NCBI GenBank assembly: GCA_902489515.1 | Contig: CABUAL010000001.1 | Location: forward strand, 1-27,267 | Source of the DNA: an uncultured Collinsella sp. | Lineage (GTDB): Bacteria > Actinomycetota > Coriobacteriia > Coriobacteriales > Coriobacteriaceae | Length of the DNA stretch: 27,267 nucleotides | Direction of reading: 5' to 3' | Part shown: piece after piece, positions 1 to 8,021 of the stretch | How positions within the stretch are numbered: the first letter of the stretch is position 1 | How the letters are laid out: each line of letters opens with the position of its first letter | The notes under the pieces: generated by a model | Database searches by the model: none | Told to the model about the DNA's origin: nothing | Seen by the model: the letters and a program-made list of their open reading frames with translations, nothing else | Translations under genes and position numbers: made by a program

Positions 1-1091
1 TAATCGTCCCACATGGTCTTACCCCCGCCGCCCTGTTCAACCAGGGCGACTGGCTCAACCGCAAGACCGTCGACGCCTATGTGCGCTATGCCGAGTTCTG
101 CTTCCGCGAGTTCCGCGAGGTCAAGAATTGGTTCACCATCAACGAGCTCATCAGCCTCTCGCACTCCCAATACATCCAAGGCAACTTCCCGCCCAACCAT
201 CACTTTGATGTGACGAGCGGCATCCAGAGCCAGCACAACGAGCTCGTTGCCCACGCCCGCGCCGTCAACCTGTATAAGGATCTTGACGAGACCGAGCACC
301 TGGGCGGACGCATTGGCATGGTCAACGTCCTGACGCCGGCATATCCTGCCACAGACTCGCCCGCCGACCAGCACGCCGCCGACCTGTACAACGCCTTCTA
401 CACCGACTTCATCATGGACGGCGCCTTCCTGGGTCACTACTCCGCGCGCACCCTCTCACTCATCAACGAGATTCTGCGTGCCAACAACGCCACGCTTACG
501 GTTGAGGACAGCGACATGGAGGAGCTCGCCAAGGCGGCGCCCCGCAACGATATGTTCGGCCTCAACTACTATCAGTCGGCGTTTATCGCCGCCTACGATG
601 GCGAGTCCACCAACAGCTTTAACGGCACCGGAGACAAGGGCACCTCGTGCTTTAAGTTTAAGGGCGTCGGGCAGCAGGTCGATATGCCGGGTATCCCCAC
701 CACCGACTGGGATTGGCTCATCTACCCGCAAGGCCTCTACGACACGCTCAAGCACATCAGCGCCACCTATCCCAACCTCCCCGTCATCTATATCACCGAA
801 AACGGCCTGGGCCACAAGGACCCCGAGCCCGACGCAAACGGCATCGTCGCCGATCCCGAGCGCATCGACTTTGTCGACCAGCACATGGAGAAGGTGCTCC
901 GGGCGCGCGCCGAGGGCGTCGACGTCCAGGGCTACTTTATCTGGAGCCTGCAGGACCAGTTCTCGTGGGCCAACGGCTATAACAAGCGCTACGGCCTGTT
1001 CTACATCGACTTCGACACGCAAAAACGCTACATCAAGCAGTCGGCACTCTGGTACAAGGAGCTCGCCGACACTATGGCGGACGCGCAGTAG
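1..1091 (+). CDS. lacG: 6-phospho-beta-galactosidase (GH1, LacG type), 5'-truncated by window edge
   Basis: Seen: an open frame from position 3 to the TAG at 1091, about 362 residues of a protein normally near 470; the N-terminal third lies outside the window. The acid/base Glu sits in WFTINE (codon 144-146) and the nucleophile Glu in YITENG (codon 798-800). Near the C-terminus FSWANGYNKRYG has the Ser-Trp-x5-Lys-x-Tyr spacing of the phosphate-binding loop in LacG. Family knowledge: these enzymes cleave PTS-imported lactose-6-phosphate in the cytoplasm to galactose-6-phosphate and glucose; the Trp after Ser favours galactosides over glucosides. It precedes a LacE-type permease by 176 nt, and a second copy lies at 6505. 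Odd: the residues at 12-20 read H-G-L where the family has H-F-D, so the first bases may be divergent or unreliable. A 6-phospho-beta-glucosidase is the alternative. Confidence 0.88.
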   Translation, partial: IVPHGLTPAALFNQGDWLNRKTVDAYVRYAEFCFREFREVKNWFTINELISLSHSQYIQGNFPPNHHFDVTSGIQSQHNELVAHARAVNLYKDLDETEHLGGRIGMVNVLTPAYPATDSPADQHAADLYNAFYTDFIMDGAFLGHYSARTLSLINEILRANNATLTVEDSDMEELAKAAPRNDMFGLNYYQSAFIAAYDGESTNSFNGTGDKGTSCFKFKGVGQQVDMPGIPTTDWDWLIYPQGLYDTLKHISATYPNLPVIYITENGLGHKDPEPDANGIVADPERIDFVDQHMEKVLRARAEGVDVQGYFIWSLQDQFSWANGYNKRYGLFYIDFDTQKRYIKQSALWYKELADTMADAQ

Positions 1092-1112
1092 CGCATCGCC
1101 TCGCTTTCCCCC

Positions 1113-1159
1113 GAGAGGGGAGCGGCCCTATGCGATACAAACCCAGCCGCTCCCCTCTC
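1113..1159 (+). terminator. 14-bp perfect hairpin after lacG copy 1, no U-tract
   Basis: Arms GAGAGGGGAGCGGC (1113-1126) and its exact complement (1146-1159) enclose a 19-nt loop. A C-rich run follows instead of T residues, so it may be a weak terminator, or a processing or mRNA-stabilising hairpin that sets the lacG to lacE expression ratio. Confidence 0.55.
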
Positions 1160-1267
1160 TCCCCCTGGGACCGACCCCGCCTGCACCCGGGCTTTTAGCA
1201 AGCGGGAGACCATATAGGTTTTCAACGTCCATGCCATTAAGATTTCATGCAAAGAGGAGCGTGAACT

Positions 1268-3027
1268 ATGGAATCGATCGTTAAGTTCTTGGAGAAAGGT
1301 CAGCCGTACTTCGACAAGGTCTCTAAGAACATCTACCTTCAGGCCATTAAAGACGGCTTTTTGGCAGCAATGCCCATCATCCTGTCTTCTTCTGTCTTCC
1401 TGCTTATTTCGACCCTGCCGGGCGTTGTCGCCACGGTCGGCGGCTTTACGCTGCCCGACTGGTGGAACGTCGACGTCGTGAACTTCTGCAACAAGGTTTA
1501 CAACTTCACGATGGGCGTCGTGGGCATCATGGTCGCCGGCACCACCGCAAGCGCGCTGACCGGCTCCAAGAACCGCCGCATGCCTGCCGGCAAGGCCATC
1601 AACGCCACGAGCACCATGGTCGCCGCCATGTGCGCTATGCTCATCTTGGCCGTTACCCAGACGAGTGCCAAGATCGACGGCGCCGATGTCTCGGTGTTCT
1701 TTACCGACAACATGGGCACCAAGGGCCTGCTGAGCTCCTTTGTCGCCGCATTTGCCACGGTCAACATCTATGCCTTCTGCATTAAGCGAGACATCACCAT
1801 CAAGCTGCCCAAAGAAGTCCCCGGCGCCATCGCCCAGAACTTCCGCGACATCTTCGCCTTCAGCTTCTCCATCCTGTTTGTCGCCGTCATCGACGTTATC
1901 TGCCGCACCTGCTTGGCCGTCCCGTTTGCCAACGTCATCTCCACGCTGGTGAGCCCGCTGTTCGCCGCTGCCGATTCCTACGCCGGCCTCGCCCTCATCT
2001 GGTTCATGATCCCGCTGTTCTGGTTCATGGGCATCCACGGCCCCTCGGTCGTTAAGCCTGCCCTCAACGCCGCGCTGTTTGGCAACATCACCACCAACCT
2101 CGCCACGCTGCAGGCCGGCGGTCACCCCGCCCTCGCCCTGACCGAAAACTTCGGTAACTACATCGGCGAACTCGGCGGCACCGGCGCCACGTTCATTGTC
2201 CCGATCATCTTCCTGCTCTTTATGCGCTCCAAGCAGCTCAAGGCCGTCGGCAAAGCCTCTGTCGTGCCCGTGATGTTCGCCGTCAACGAGCCGCTGCTGT
2301 TCGCCGCGCCCATCATCCTCAACCCGTACTTCCTGATCCCGTTCCTGTTTGCCCCCGTGGCCAACGTCCTCATTGGTAAGTTCTTCATCGACTTTTGGGC
2401 ATGAACGGCTTTATCTATGCCATGCCGTGGGCACTCCCCGGACCGATCGGCACCTTCATCGACACCAACTTCCAGCCGATCTCTCTGGTCCTGGTTGTCG
2501 TCCTGCTGGTCGTTGACTTCTTGATCTACTACCCGTTCTGCAAGGCCTACGACAACGTCCTGTGCAAGCAGGAGGCCGAGACCCTGGCCGAAGAAGAGGC
2601 CGAGGAGACCAAGGCCGTCAAGACCGCTGCCGCCCCCGCCGTTGAGGCTCCTGTTGTCGAGACCGCTTCTGCCACTGAGGCCTCCGCAGCTCCGTCCGCC
2701 CTTAAGGGCAAGGATCTGAGGGTTCTGGTTCTGTGCGCTGGCGCCGGCACCTCTGCACTGCTCGCCAACGCGCTTAAGGAAGGCGCCGACGAGCTGGGCA
2801 TCGACATTACCGCCAACGCCGGTGCCTACGGCAGCCACTACGCCATCATGGACCAGTACAACGTCATCGTCCTGGCTCCGCAGGTTCGCACCTATTACAA
2901 CGAGATGAAGGCCGACACCGACCGCCTGGGCATCACGCTGCTGTCGCCCAAGGGCAAACAGTACATCGACCTCACTAAGGATCCCAAGGGTGCCGTCGCC
3001 TGGATCGAGGAAAACCTCGAGGCATAA
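1268..3027 (+). pseudogene. lacE: Lactose-type PTS EIICB (LacE copy 1), interrupted by a -1 frameshift
   Basis: Seen: ATG at 1268 follows an AGAGGAG ribosome site. The frame encodes a LacE-like EIIC (start MESIVKFLEKGQPYF, signature GIHGPSVVKP, NEPLLFAAP) but ends at TGA 2402-2404. The continuation lies in the -1 frame and holds the rest of EIIC, an Ala/Glu-rich linker and EIIB with its phospho-cysteine in VLVLCAGAGTSA (Cys codon 2734-2736). Alignment with the intact paralogue at 4651 shows one base missing in the T run at 2393-2396 (GAC TTT TGG here, GAT AAC GTG GGC there). Restored length is about 586 residues, normal for LacE. It would import and phosphorylate lactose or a related galactoside. 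No EIIA is adjacent. It could be a real inactivation or a homopolymer sequencing error; the downstream half shows no further damage, which favours recent loss or error. Confidence 0.85.
2401..3027 (+). CDS. Distal fragment of LacE copy 1 (end of EIIC, linker, EIIB)
   Basis: This is the downstream half of the frameshifted permease, open from ATG 2401 (or TTG 2395) to TAA 3027. There is no ribosome site of its own. It contains the last membrane segments of EIIC, a linker rich in Ala, Glu and Val, and a full EIIB domain with the active-site Cys followed by AGAGTSALLANAL and a C-terminal LTKDPKGAVAWIEENL, which matches the intact copy closely. If the frameshift is genuine, this piece would probably be made poorly or not at all. 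Confidence 0.6.
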   Translation: MNGFIYAMPWALPGPIGTFIDTNFQPISLVLVVVLLVVDFLIYYPFCKAYDNVLCKQEAETLAEEEAEETKAVKTAAAPAVEAPVVETASATEASAAPSALKGKDLRVLVLCAGAGTSALLANALKEGADELGIDITANAGAYGSHYAIMDQYNVIVLAPQVRTYYNEMKADTDRLGITLLSPKGKQYIDLTKDPKGAVAWIEENLEA

Positions 3028-3059
3028 GACGCTGACACCACCTGCCGCTTGCAGACAAT

Positions 3060-3100
3060 AAATGGCCCGTGCATCGATGTGTGATGCGCGGGCCATTTTG
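3060..3100 (+). terminator. Rho-independent terminator after lacE copy 1
   Basis: Arms AAATGGCCCGTGCATC (3060-3075) and GATGCGCGGGCCATTT (3083-3098) form a long stem with a 7-nt loop, followed by TTTTGTTT. It ends the lacG-lacE copy 1 transcript. Confidence 0.85.
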
Positions 3101-3122
3101 TTTAGACCGCACCCGTCCTCCT

Positions 3123-3341
3123 GTTCATCTCAATCTGTAACATCTAGCCGAGTTTTTCGGTCCTAGCTGTTACAGATCGAGATGAACGCACAGGCCAAGC
3201 CGAAAATCTCAATCTGTAACATGTAGACCACTTTTGACCGTCTAGTTGTTACAGATCGAGACAAACGGAATAAGCCGGGCCAAAAATCTCGATCCGTAAC
3301 ATCTAGCCGAGTTTTTGGGTCCTAGCTGTTACAGATTGAGA
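3123..3341. repeat. Tandem palindromic repeat array A (3 units)
   Basis: Three 55-bp near-palindromes lie at 3128-3182, 3207-3261 and 3287-3341. Each starts TCTCrATCYGTAACA and ends TGTTACAGATYGAGA, with CTAG-type sub-arms and a T-rich centre. Spacers of 24-25 bp are also conserved (rAACGnAnAGGCC-like), giving a period of 79-80 bp. In the first unit the dyad extends outward to GTTCA/TGAAC (3123-3187). The same array recurs at 8022. No open frame or promoter explains it. I know no named family for it; it resembles REP/BIME-type intergenic palindromes in organisation only. Confidence 0.9.
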
Positions 3342-3364
3342 CAAACGGAATAGGCCGAGCACGT

Positions 3365-4366
3365 CTACGCCCGCAAGTCCTTTACGCTGGAACGCTCGAC
3401 CAACACGCCCGAGACGAGCGTACGGCTTCTGGAGCTCGGAGCTTCCAGACCCGCGACGACCTCGTTGAGCGCACGGACGCCCAGCTCGCGGTGGCGAAAC
3501 TTCACCGACGTCAGAATCGAGTTGGGAATCGTCTTATAGAGCTCATCGTCGAAGCCGATCACGGACACATCATTGGGCACACTGAGCCCTTTGTCACGTA
3601 GAGCCATCATCACGCCGTTTGCCATGCAGTCGTTAGCAGCGAGGACCGCCGTGCAATCGGGCTTATCGGCAAGCACAAGGCCCGCGGCATAGCCACTATC
3701 CGCATTCCAATCGCCTTGCAGAGGCTCGGGCGGCTCAATGCCACGCGCCTCGAGTGCCGCACGCCAACCTTTCATACGGCACTGGCTCGACAACGACTCT
3801 TTCTTACCAGAGACGAAGTACACGTTTTTATGCCCGTGGTTCAAGAAGTACTCGCACGCCATGCGCGCGCCGCCCTCTTGGTCGTCACTGACGGTGGAGC
3901 AGGTAGGATGTTCCATCGGTGTGATAATCACCGTCTTGAGGTCTTTCGGTGCCTCAAAAGTATCAAAGTCATCGACCATCTGACGCAGGTTGAAGATCAT
4001 GCCATCAACAGGCAGCTGCGACATCCTACGCGCCGCTTCGGCAAGGGTCATCTTCTCCCCCGCCCGCTTTTTGATCATCGTGAGCGCAAAGCCGCGTTCT
4101 TCGGCGGCATCTGCGATACCGTCAATCATGTCCACGGCACCGCCCGACAAGTGGAACAGCACCACGCCGATGCACCCGTAACGGCCCAACTTGAGCGAAC
4201 GCGCGGCAAAGTTGGTTCGAAACCCGAGCGCCTCCATTGCGGAATGAACCTTATCGCGTGTCGACTCTCGCACGCTATCGGGCTCGTTGATCACACGCGA
4301 AACCGTCTTGAGAGAAACACCCGCAGCAATCGCCACATCGTTCATTGAGACATTTTTCTTGTCCAT
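3365..4366 (-). CDS. LacI-family transcriptional regulator of the lac module
   Basis: Seen: 333 residues, the normal LacI length. The N-terminal helix-turn-helix is SMNDVAIAAGVSLKTVSRVI, followed by the hinge region around FAARSLKLG and a periplasmic-binding-protein-like sensor domain (from GCIGVVLFHL to the C-terminus). The ATG at 4366 gives MDKKNVSM directly ahead of the HTH, with GGAGAAG upstream; the longer frame to 4444 adds an unlikely 26-residue extension. It is divergent from lacE-lacG copy 2, and a 24-bp perfect palindrome of LacI-operator type lies between them, so it probably represses that operon and is relieved by a galactoside or phosphosugar (inference). Effector identity cannot be read from the sequence. 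Confidence 0.9.
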   Translation of the reverse strand: MDKKNVSMNDVAIAAGVSLKTVSRVINEPDSVRESTRDKVHSAMEALGFRTNFAARSLKLGRYGCIGVVLFHLSGGAVDMIDGIADAAEERGFALTMIKKRAGEKMTLAEAARRMSQLPVDGMIFNLRQMVDDFDTFEAPKDLKTVIITPMEHPTCSTVSDDQEGGARMACEYFLNHGHKNVYFVSGKKESLSSQCRMKGWRAALEARGIEPPEPLQGDWNADSGYAAGLVLADKPDCTAVLAANDCMANGVMMALRDKGLSVPNDVSVIGFDDELYKTIPNSILTSVKFRHRELGVRALNEVVAGLEAPSSRSRTLVSGVLVERSSVKDLRA

Positions 4367-4448
4367 CGTTGCCACTACTTCTCCAGTCGGTTTTGCATCG
4401 CTTGTTTTTTGCGTTCTAGCATACACTACCTGCTCGACTGACAAATCA

Positions 4449-4481
4449 ACCGTTTACCGGACAATATCGACCGCTCACCCG
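4449..4481. promoter_or_regulatory. Paired 12-bp motifs 21 bp apart, upstream of lacI
   Basis: ACCGTTTACCGG (4449-4460) and ACCGCTCACCCG (4470-4481) are direct repeats whose starts are exactly 21 bp apart, two helical turns. The same two motif versions at the same 21-bp spacing recur at 23951 and 23972 before the aga PTS operon. This suggests binding by a shared regulator, probably a dimer of dimers or a tandem-binding activator; its identity is unknown. Confidence 0.6.
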
Positions 4482-4525
4482 TATATCCTTGTTGCTCTTC
4501 CAACAATGTCTTACGTTGTCATTAA

Positions 4526-4549
4526 CGAAATGACAACGTTGTCATTTCG
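4526..4549. promoter_or_regulatory. 24-bp perfect palindrome, likely LacI-family operator
   Basis: The core ATGACAACGTTGTCAT (4530-4545) is flanked by CGAA and TTCG to make a perfect 24-bp dyad with a central CG, as is typical of LacI/PurR/CcpA-class operators. A second half-copy, ACGTTGTCATTAACG, begins at 4513. It sits about 100 bp before the lacE copy 2 start and between the divergent regulator and operon. Confidence 0.8.
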
Positions 4550-4650
4550 CAATGCCTTCCTTAAGCAGGAAGGTTTCCGGGCAGTCCTGACCATCCATCG
4601 ACGACCAGTTCCATCCACATGCATCGCGCATCAAGTAGCAAAGGAGCTCT

Positions 4651-6429
4651 ATGGACGCCATCGTAAAGATGCTCGAAAAGCATCAACCGTTCTTTGAGAA
4701 GATCTCGAGGAACGTCTACCTCCAGGCCATTAAGGACGGATTCCTTGGGTGCATGCCCATCGTCCTCACCTCTTCGATCTTTCTGTTGATCGCCACCCTT
4801 CCCGGCGTAGTTGGCATCACGCTGCCCCAGCCGCTCATCGACTGGTGCAACAAGCTGTACAACTTCACCATGGGCGTCATGGGCATCATGGTTGCCGGCA
4901 CCACTGCCAAGAACTTCACGGCGTCCATGAACCGTCGCATGCCCGCCGGCAAGGTGCTCAACGACGGCTCCACCATGGTTGCCGCCCAGTGCAGCATGCT
5001 GCTGCTCGCTGTTACGCAGTTCACCACCAAGTTCAACGGCTCCGAGCTTTCGGTCTTCGATTGCACCAGCATGGGCACGCGTGGTCTGTTCTCGGCCTAT
5101 ATCGCCGCGTTCATTACCGTGTGGGTCTACAAATTCTGCGTCTCGCGCGATCTGACCATTAAGCTGCCCAAGGAGGTCCCGGGCGCCATCGCTCAGAACT
5201 TCCGCGACATCATCCCCTTTGGCGGCGCCGTCATCATCTGCGGCATCATCGATGTCGTCGTGCGCAACCTCATGGGTGTTCCGTTCTCCGAGCTGCTCAT
5301 CAAGCTGCTCTCCCCGCTCTTTACCGCTGCAGAAACCTATCCTGGCCTTATCCTTATCCAGGCAGCCACCGCGTTCTTCTGGTTCATCGGCGTCCACGGT
5401 CCCTCGATCGTCCAGCCGGGCATCGACCCCATCCGTCTTGCCAACCAGGCCGAGAACCTGCAGGTTCTGCTGGCCAGTGGTCACCCCGCCCACTCCCTCA
5501 CCTTTAACATGTCGCTCGTAGGTGAGTTCGGCGGCACCGGCGCCACGTTCATCGTGCCGCTTCTGCTGATTCTCTTTATGAAGTCCAAGCAGCTCAAAGC
5601 CGTCGGTAAGGCCTCGATTGTTCCTGTTGCCTTCGCCGTCAACGAACCGCTGCTCTTTGGCGCGCCGATGATCCTTAACCCCTACATGCTCATCCCCTTT
5701 GTTGCCGCCGGCTGCGTCAACGTGAGTGTTGCCAAATTCTTTATCGATAACGTGGGCATGAACGGCTTCTCCTTCGTGGTGCCTTGGGCTACCCCTGCCC
5801 CCATCGGCATCTTCATCACCACAAACTTCCAGCTTATCGCCCTGGTGTTTGTCGCGATTATCATCTTGCTGGACGCCATCATCTACCTGCCGTTCTTGAA
5901 GGCATACGATAAGCTGCTCTGCGACCAGGAGGCCGAGCGCGCCGCCGAGCTGGGTCTCGAGTCCGATGGTGCTGCCACCATCGCCGCCAACGCCCCTGCG
6001 CCCGCTGTCGAGCAGGCTACCGCTTCCGTCGAGCCGACCGCCGCTGCCGCCGACAGCGAGCCTGTCGCCGATCAGCCCGAGCCCGCAGCCAACGCATCCG
6101 CTAAGAAGGATGTCGACGGTCTGAAAGTCCTCGTCCTGTGCGCCGGCGCCGGCACCTCTGCCATGCTTGCCAACGCCATCAAGGAAGGTGCTGCGCAGAC
6201 CGGAGAGAACATCGCTTCCTCCGCAGGCGCCTATGGCCAGCACACTGCCATCATGGATCAGTACGACGTCATCGTGCTCGCCCCGCAGGTTCGTAGCTAC
6301 TACAACGACATGAAGGCCGACACCGATCGTCTGGGCATTAAGCTGCTCGCTCCCCGCGGTAAGGAATATATCGACCTTACCCGCGACCCCGCTGGCGCCA
6401 TCAAGTGGCTCCGCGAGAACCTCGACTAG
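4651..6429 (+). CDS. lacE: Lactose-specific PTS EIICB component (LacE copy 2)
   Basis: Seen: 592 residues, close to known LacE lengths, starting at ATG 4651 after AAGGAG. The EIIC membrane domain covers roughly residues 1-423, with signatures GVHGPSIVQP and NEPLLFGAP. An Ala/Pro/Glu-rich linker runs about 425-488, and the C-terminal EIIB carries the phospho-cysteine Cys497 in VLVLCAGAGTSA. Family knowledge: EIIC transports lactose or other beta-galactosides across the cytoplasmic membrane while EIIB donates phosphate received from a separate LacF-type EIIA; no EIIA gene is seen here. It is followed by lacG copy 2 in the same operon and controlled by the divergent LacI regulator. Cellobiose/chitobiose PTS permeases are the nearest alternative, but the fused EIICB and the LacG partner favour lactose. 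Confidence 0.92.
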   Translation: MDAIVKMLEKHQPFFEKISRNVYLQAIKDGFLGCMPIVLTSSIFLLIATLPGVVGITLPQPLIDWCNKLYNFTMGVMGIMVAGTTAKNFTASMNRRMPAGKVLNDGSTMVAAQCSMLLLAVTQFTTKFNGSELSVFDCTSMGTRGLFSAYIAAFITVWVYKFCVSRDLTIKLPKEVPGAIAQNFRDIIPFGGAVIICGIIDVVVRNLMGVPFSELLIKLLSPLFTAAETYPGLILIQAATAFFWFIGVHGPSIVQPGIDPIRLANQAENLQVLLASGHPAHSLTFNMSLVGEFGGTGATFIVPLLLILFMKSKQLKAVGKASIVPVAFAVNEPLLFGAPMILNPYMLIPFVAAGCVNVSVAKFFIDNVGMNGFSFVVPWATPAPIGIFITTNFQLIALVFVAIIILLDAIIYLPFLKAYDKLLCDQEAERAAELGLESDGAATIAANAPAPAVEQATASVEPTAAAADSEPVADQPEPAANASAKKDVDGLKVLVLCAGAGTSAMLANAIKEGAAQTGENIASSAGAYGQHTAIMDQYDVIVLAPQVRSYYNDMKADTDRLGIKLLAPRGKEYIDLTRDPAGAIKWLRENLD

Positions 6430-6443
6430 TTCCTCCCTCTGTT

Positions 6444-6470
6444 GGTGCCCGGATCCCCAGTTCGGGCACC
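6444..6470 (+). terminator. Intercistronic hairpin between lacE and lacG copy 2
   Basis: GGTGCCCG (6444-6451) pairs with CGGGCACC (6463-6470) across an 11-nt loop. No T run follows, so it is more likely an mRNA processing or stabilising hairpin, or a partial terminator, than a full stop. Confidence 0.5.
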
Positions 6471-6504
6471 TCCCCCTATTCGTATCCCACAGAAAGGATG
6501 ACTC

Positions 6505-7926
6505 ATGACCAACCCCATGCAGTTCCCCGACGGCTTTGTGTTTGGCGGCGCCACCGCTGCTTACCAGGTTGAGGGCGAGACCCGCACGCACGGCAAGGGC
6601 AAAGTGCCCTGGGACGATTTCCTGGCAGCCCAGGGTCGCTTCTCCCCCGATCCCGCAAGCGACTTCTACAACAAGTACCCGGTCGATATCGACCTGTGCC
6701 AGCGTTTCGGCATCAACGGTATTCGCGTCTCTATCGCTTGGAGCCGCATCTTCCCCAGTGGCACCGGCGAGATTAACCCCGAGGGCGTCGCTTTCTATCA
6801 CGAGCTTTTCGCCACCTGCAACAAAGCTGGCGTTATCCCCTATGTCACGCTCGATCACTTCGATACGCCCGAGGCCTTTTACCAGAACGGCGGCGAGGGT
6901 TTCCTGACGCGCACGACGATTGACGCCTTTGTCGAGTACGCCAAGTTCTGCTTTGCCGAGTTCACCGAGGTCAAGCACTGGTTCACGTTTAACGAGATCC
7001 CCGCGACCGCCGAGGGCAGCTTTATCGTCGGCAACTGGCCGCACGGCGAGAAGTATCGCCTGGACAAGGCTTTCCAGCTCATGCACAACATGATGGTGGC
7101 CCACGCCAAGGCTGTCGTCGCCTTCCATGAGGGCGGCTTTGAGGGCGAGATCGGCATTGTCCAGAACCTGGAGCCCAAGTATCCCCTCGATCCCAACAAC
7201 GCCGCCGACTGCGAGGCAGCTCGCATGGCCGACGTCATCAACAACCGCTGGGTGCTCGACGCCACCTTCCGCGGCCACTATGCAGCCGACACCATGGAAG
7301 CCGCAACCAAGCTGGCCCATATCGCCGGCGGCGAGCTCGACGTCCGCGACGAGGACATCGCCGCGCTGACCGCCGCGCTCCCCTACAACGATTGCCTGGG
7401 CGTCAACACCTACAAGTGCCAGTTCCTGCGTGCCGCCGAGGGCGAAAACGACATCAACCACAATGGCACCGGCGACAAGGGCTCCTCGCGCTGGTTCCTC
7501 AAGGGCGTGGGCGAGTCGTGCGTGCGCGAAGGCGTACCCACCACCGATTGGGACTGGATCATCTATCCCGAGGGCCTGTACGACCTGCTGCTCCGCATTA
7601 AGAACGATTACCCCAACTACAAGAAGATCTACATCACCGAGAACGGCATGGGCTATAAGGACGACTTCGAGGATGGCTTTATCGATGACGCCCCTCGTAT
7701 CGACTACATGCGTCAGCATCTCGCGTGGATCCTCAAGGCAATCGACGGCGGCGTAAACGTCGACGGTTACTTTGTGTGGTCGCTGCAGGACCAGTTCTCC
7801 TGGACCAACGGCTACAACAAGCGTTATGGCCTGTTCTACATCGACTTCGAGACCCAGAAGCGCTATCCCAAGGCGAGCGCGTACTGGTACAAGAACGTCT
7901 CGGAGACCGGCCTGCTTATGGCCTAA
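6505..7926 (+). CDS. lacG: 6-phospho-beta-galactosidase (GH1, LacG copy 2)
   Basis: Seen: 473 residues, start ATG 6505 after AAAGGATG. The N-terminus FPDGFVFGGATAAYQVEG is the GH1 entry motif. The acid/base is Glu164 in WFTFNE, the nucleophile Glu379 in YITENG. Ser432-Trp433, Lys439 and Tyr441 in FSWTNGYNKRYG match, with a constant +4 offset, the phosphate- and galactose-recognising Ser428, Trp429, Lys435 and Tyr437 of Lactococcus LacG as I recall them. Function: hydrolysis of lactose-6-phosphate to galactose-6-phosphate and glucose in the cytoplasm. It lies 75 nt after its permease and ends at a strong terminator. The upstream paralogue at position 1 is similar but clearly diverged, so this is an older duplication or separate acquisition rather than a fresh copy. 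Confidence 0.93.
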   Translation: MTNPMQFPDGFVFGGATAAYQVEGETRTHGKGKVPWDDFLAAQGRFSPDPASDFYNKYPVDIDLCQRFGINGIRVSIAWSRIFPSGTGEINPEGVAFYHELFATCNKAGVIPYVTLDHFDTPEAFYQNGGEGFLTRTTIDAFVEYAKFCFAEFTEVKHWFTFNEIPATAEGSFIVGNWPHGEKYRLDKAFQLMHNMMVAHAKAVVAFHEGGFEGEIGIVQNLEPKYPLDPNNAADCEAARMADVINNRWVLDATFRGHYAADTMEAATKLAHIAGGELDVRDEDIAALTAALPYNDCLGVNTYKCQFLRAAEGENDINHNGTGDKGSSRWFLKGVGESCVREGVPTTDWDWIIYPEGLYDLLLRIKNDYPNYKKIYITENGMGYKDDFEDGFIDDAPRIDYMRQHLAWILKAIDGGVNVDGYFVWSLQDQFSWTNGYNKRYGLFYIDFETQKRYPKASAYWYKNVSETGLLMA

Positions 7927-7948
7927 CTTTTGCCGCATACCCCCTGTC

Positions 7949-7998
7949 GGCCGCATACGAATCCCTCCACGGGTTCGCATGCGGCCTTTTTTGTTTTT
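7949..7998 (+). terminator. Rho-independent terminator of the lacE-lacG copy 2 operon
   Basis: GGCCGCATACGAATCCC (7949-7965) pairs imperfectly with GGGTTCGCATGCGGCC (7971-7986), followed by TTTTTTGTTTTT. Confidence 0.9.
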
Positions 7999-8021
7999 GG
8001 TGAGCCCGTGCGGGCCGTTTA

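Noticed and set aside
1028..2125. Minus-strand frame opposite lacG/lacE copy 1
   Set aside because: Asp/Gly/His-rich antisense shadow without motifs; it covers two recognisable plus-strand genes.
2385..2410. Programmed -1 frameshift in lacE copy 1
   Set aside because: The site is not an X-XXY-YYZ heptamer, no clear downstream structure is seen, and the paralogue needs no shift; mutation or sequencing error is simpler.
3123..3341. CRISPR array
   Set aside because: The repeats are 55-bp palindromes and the intervening segments are conserved rather than unique; no cas genes are present.
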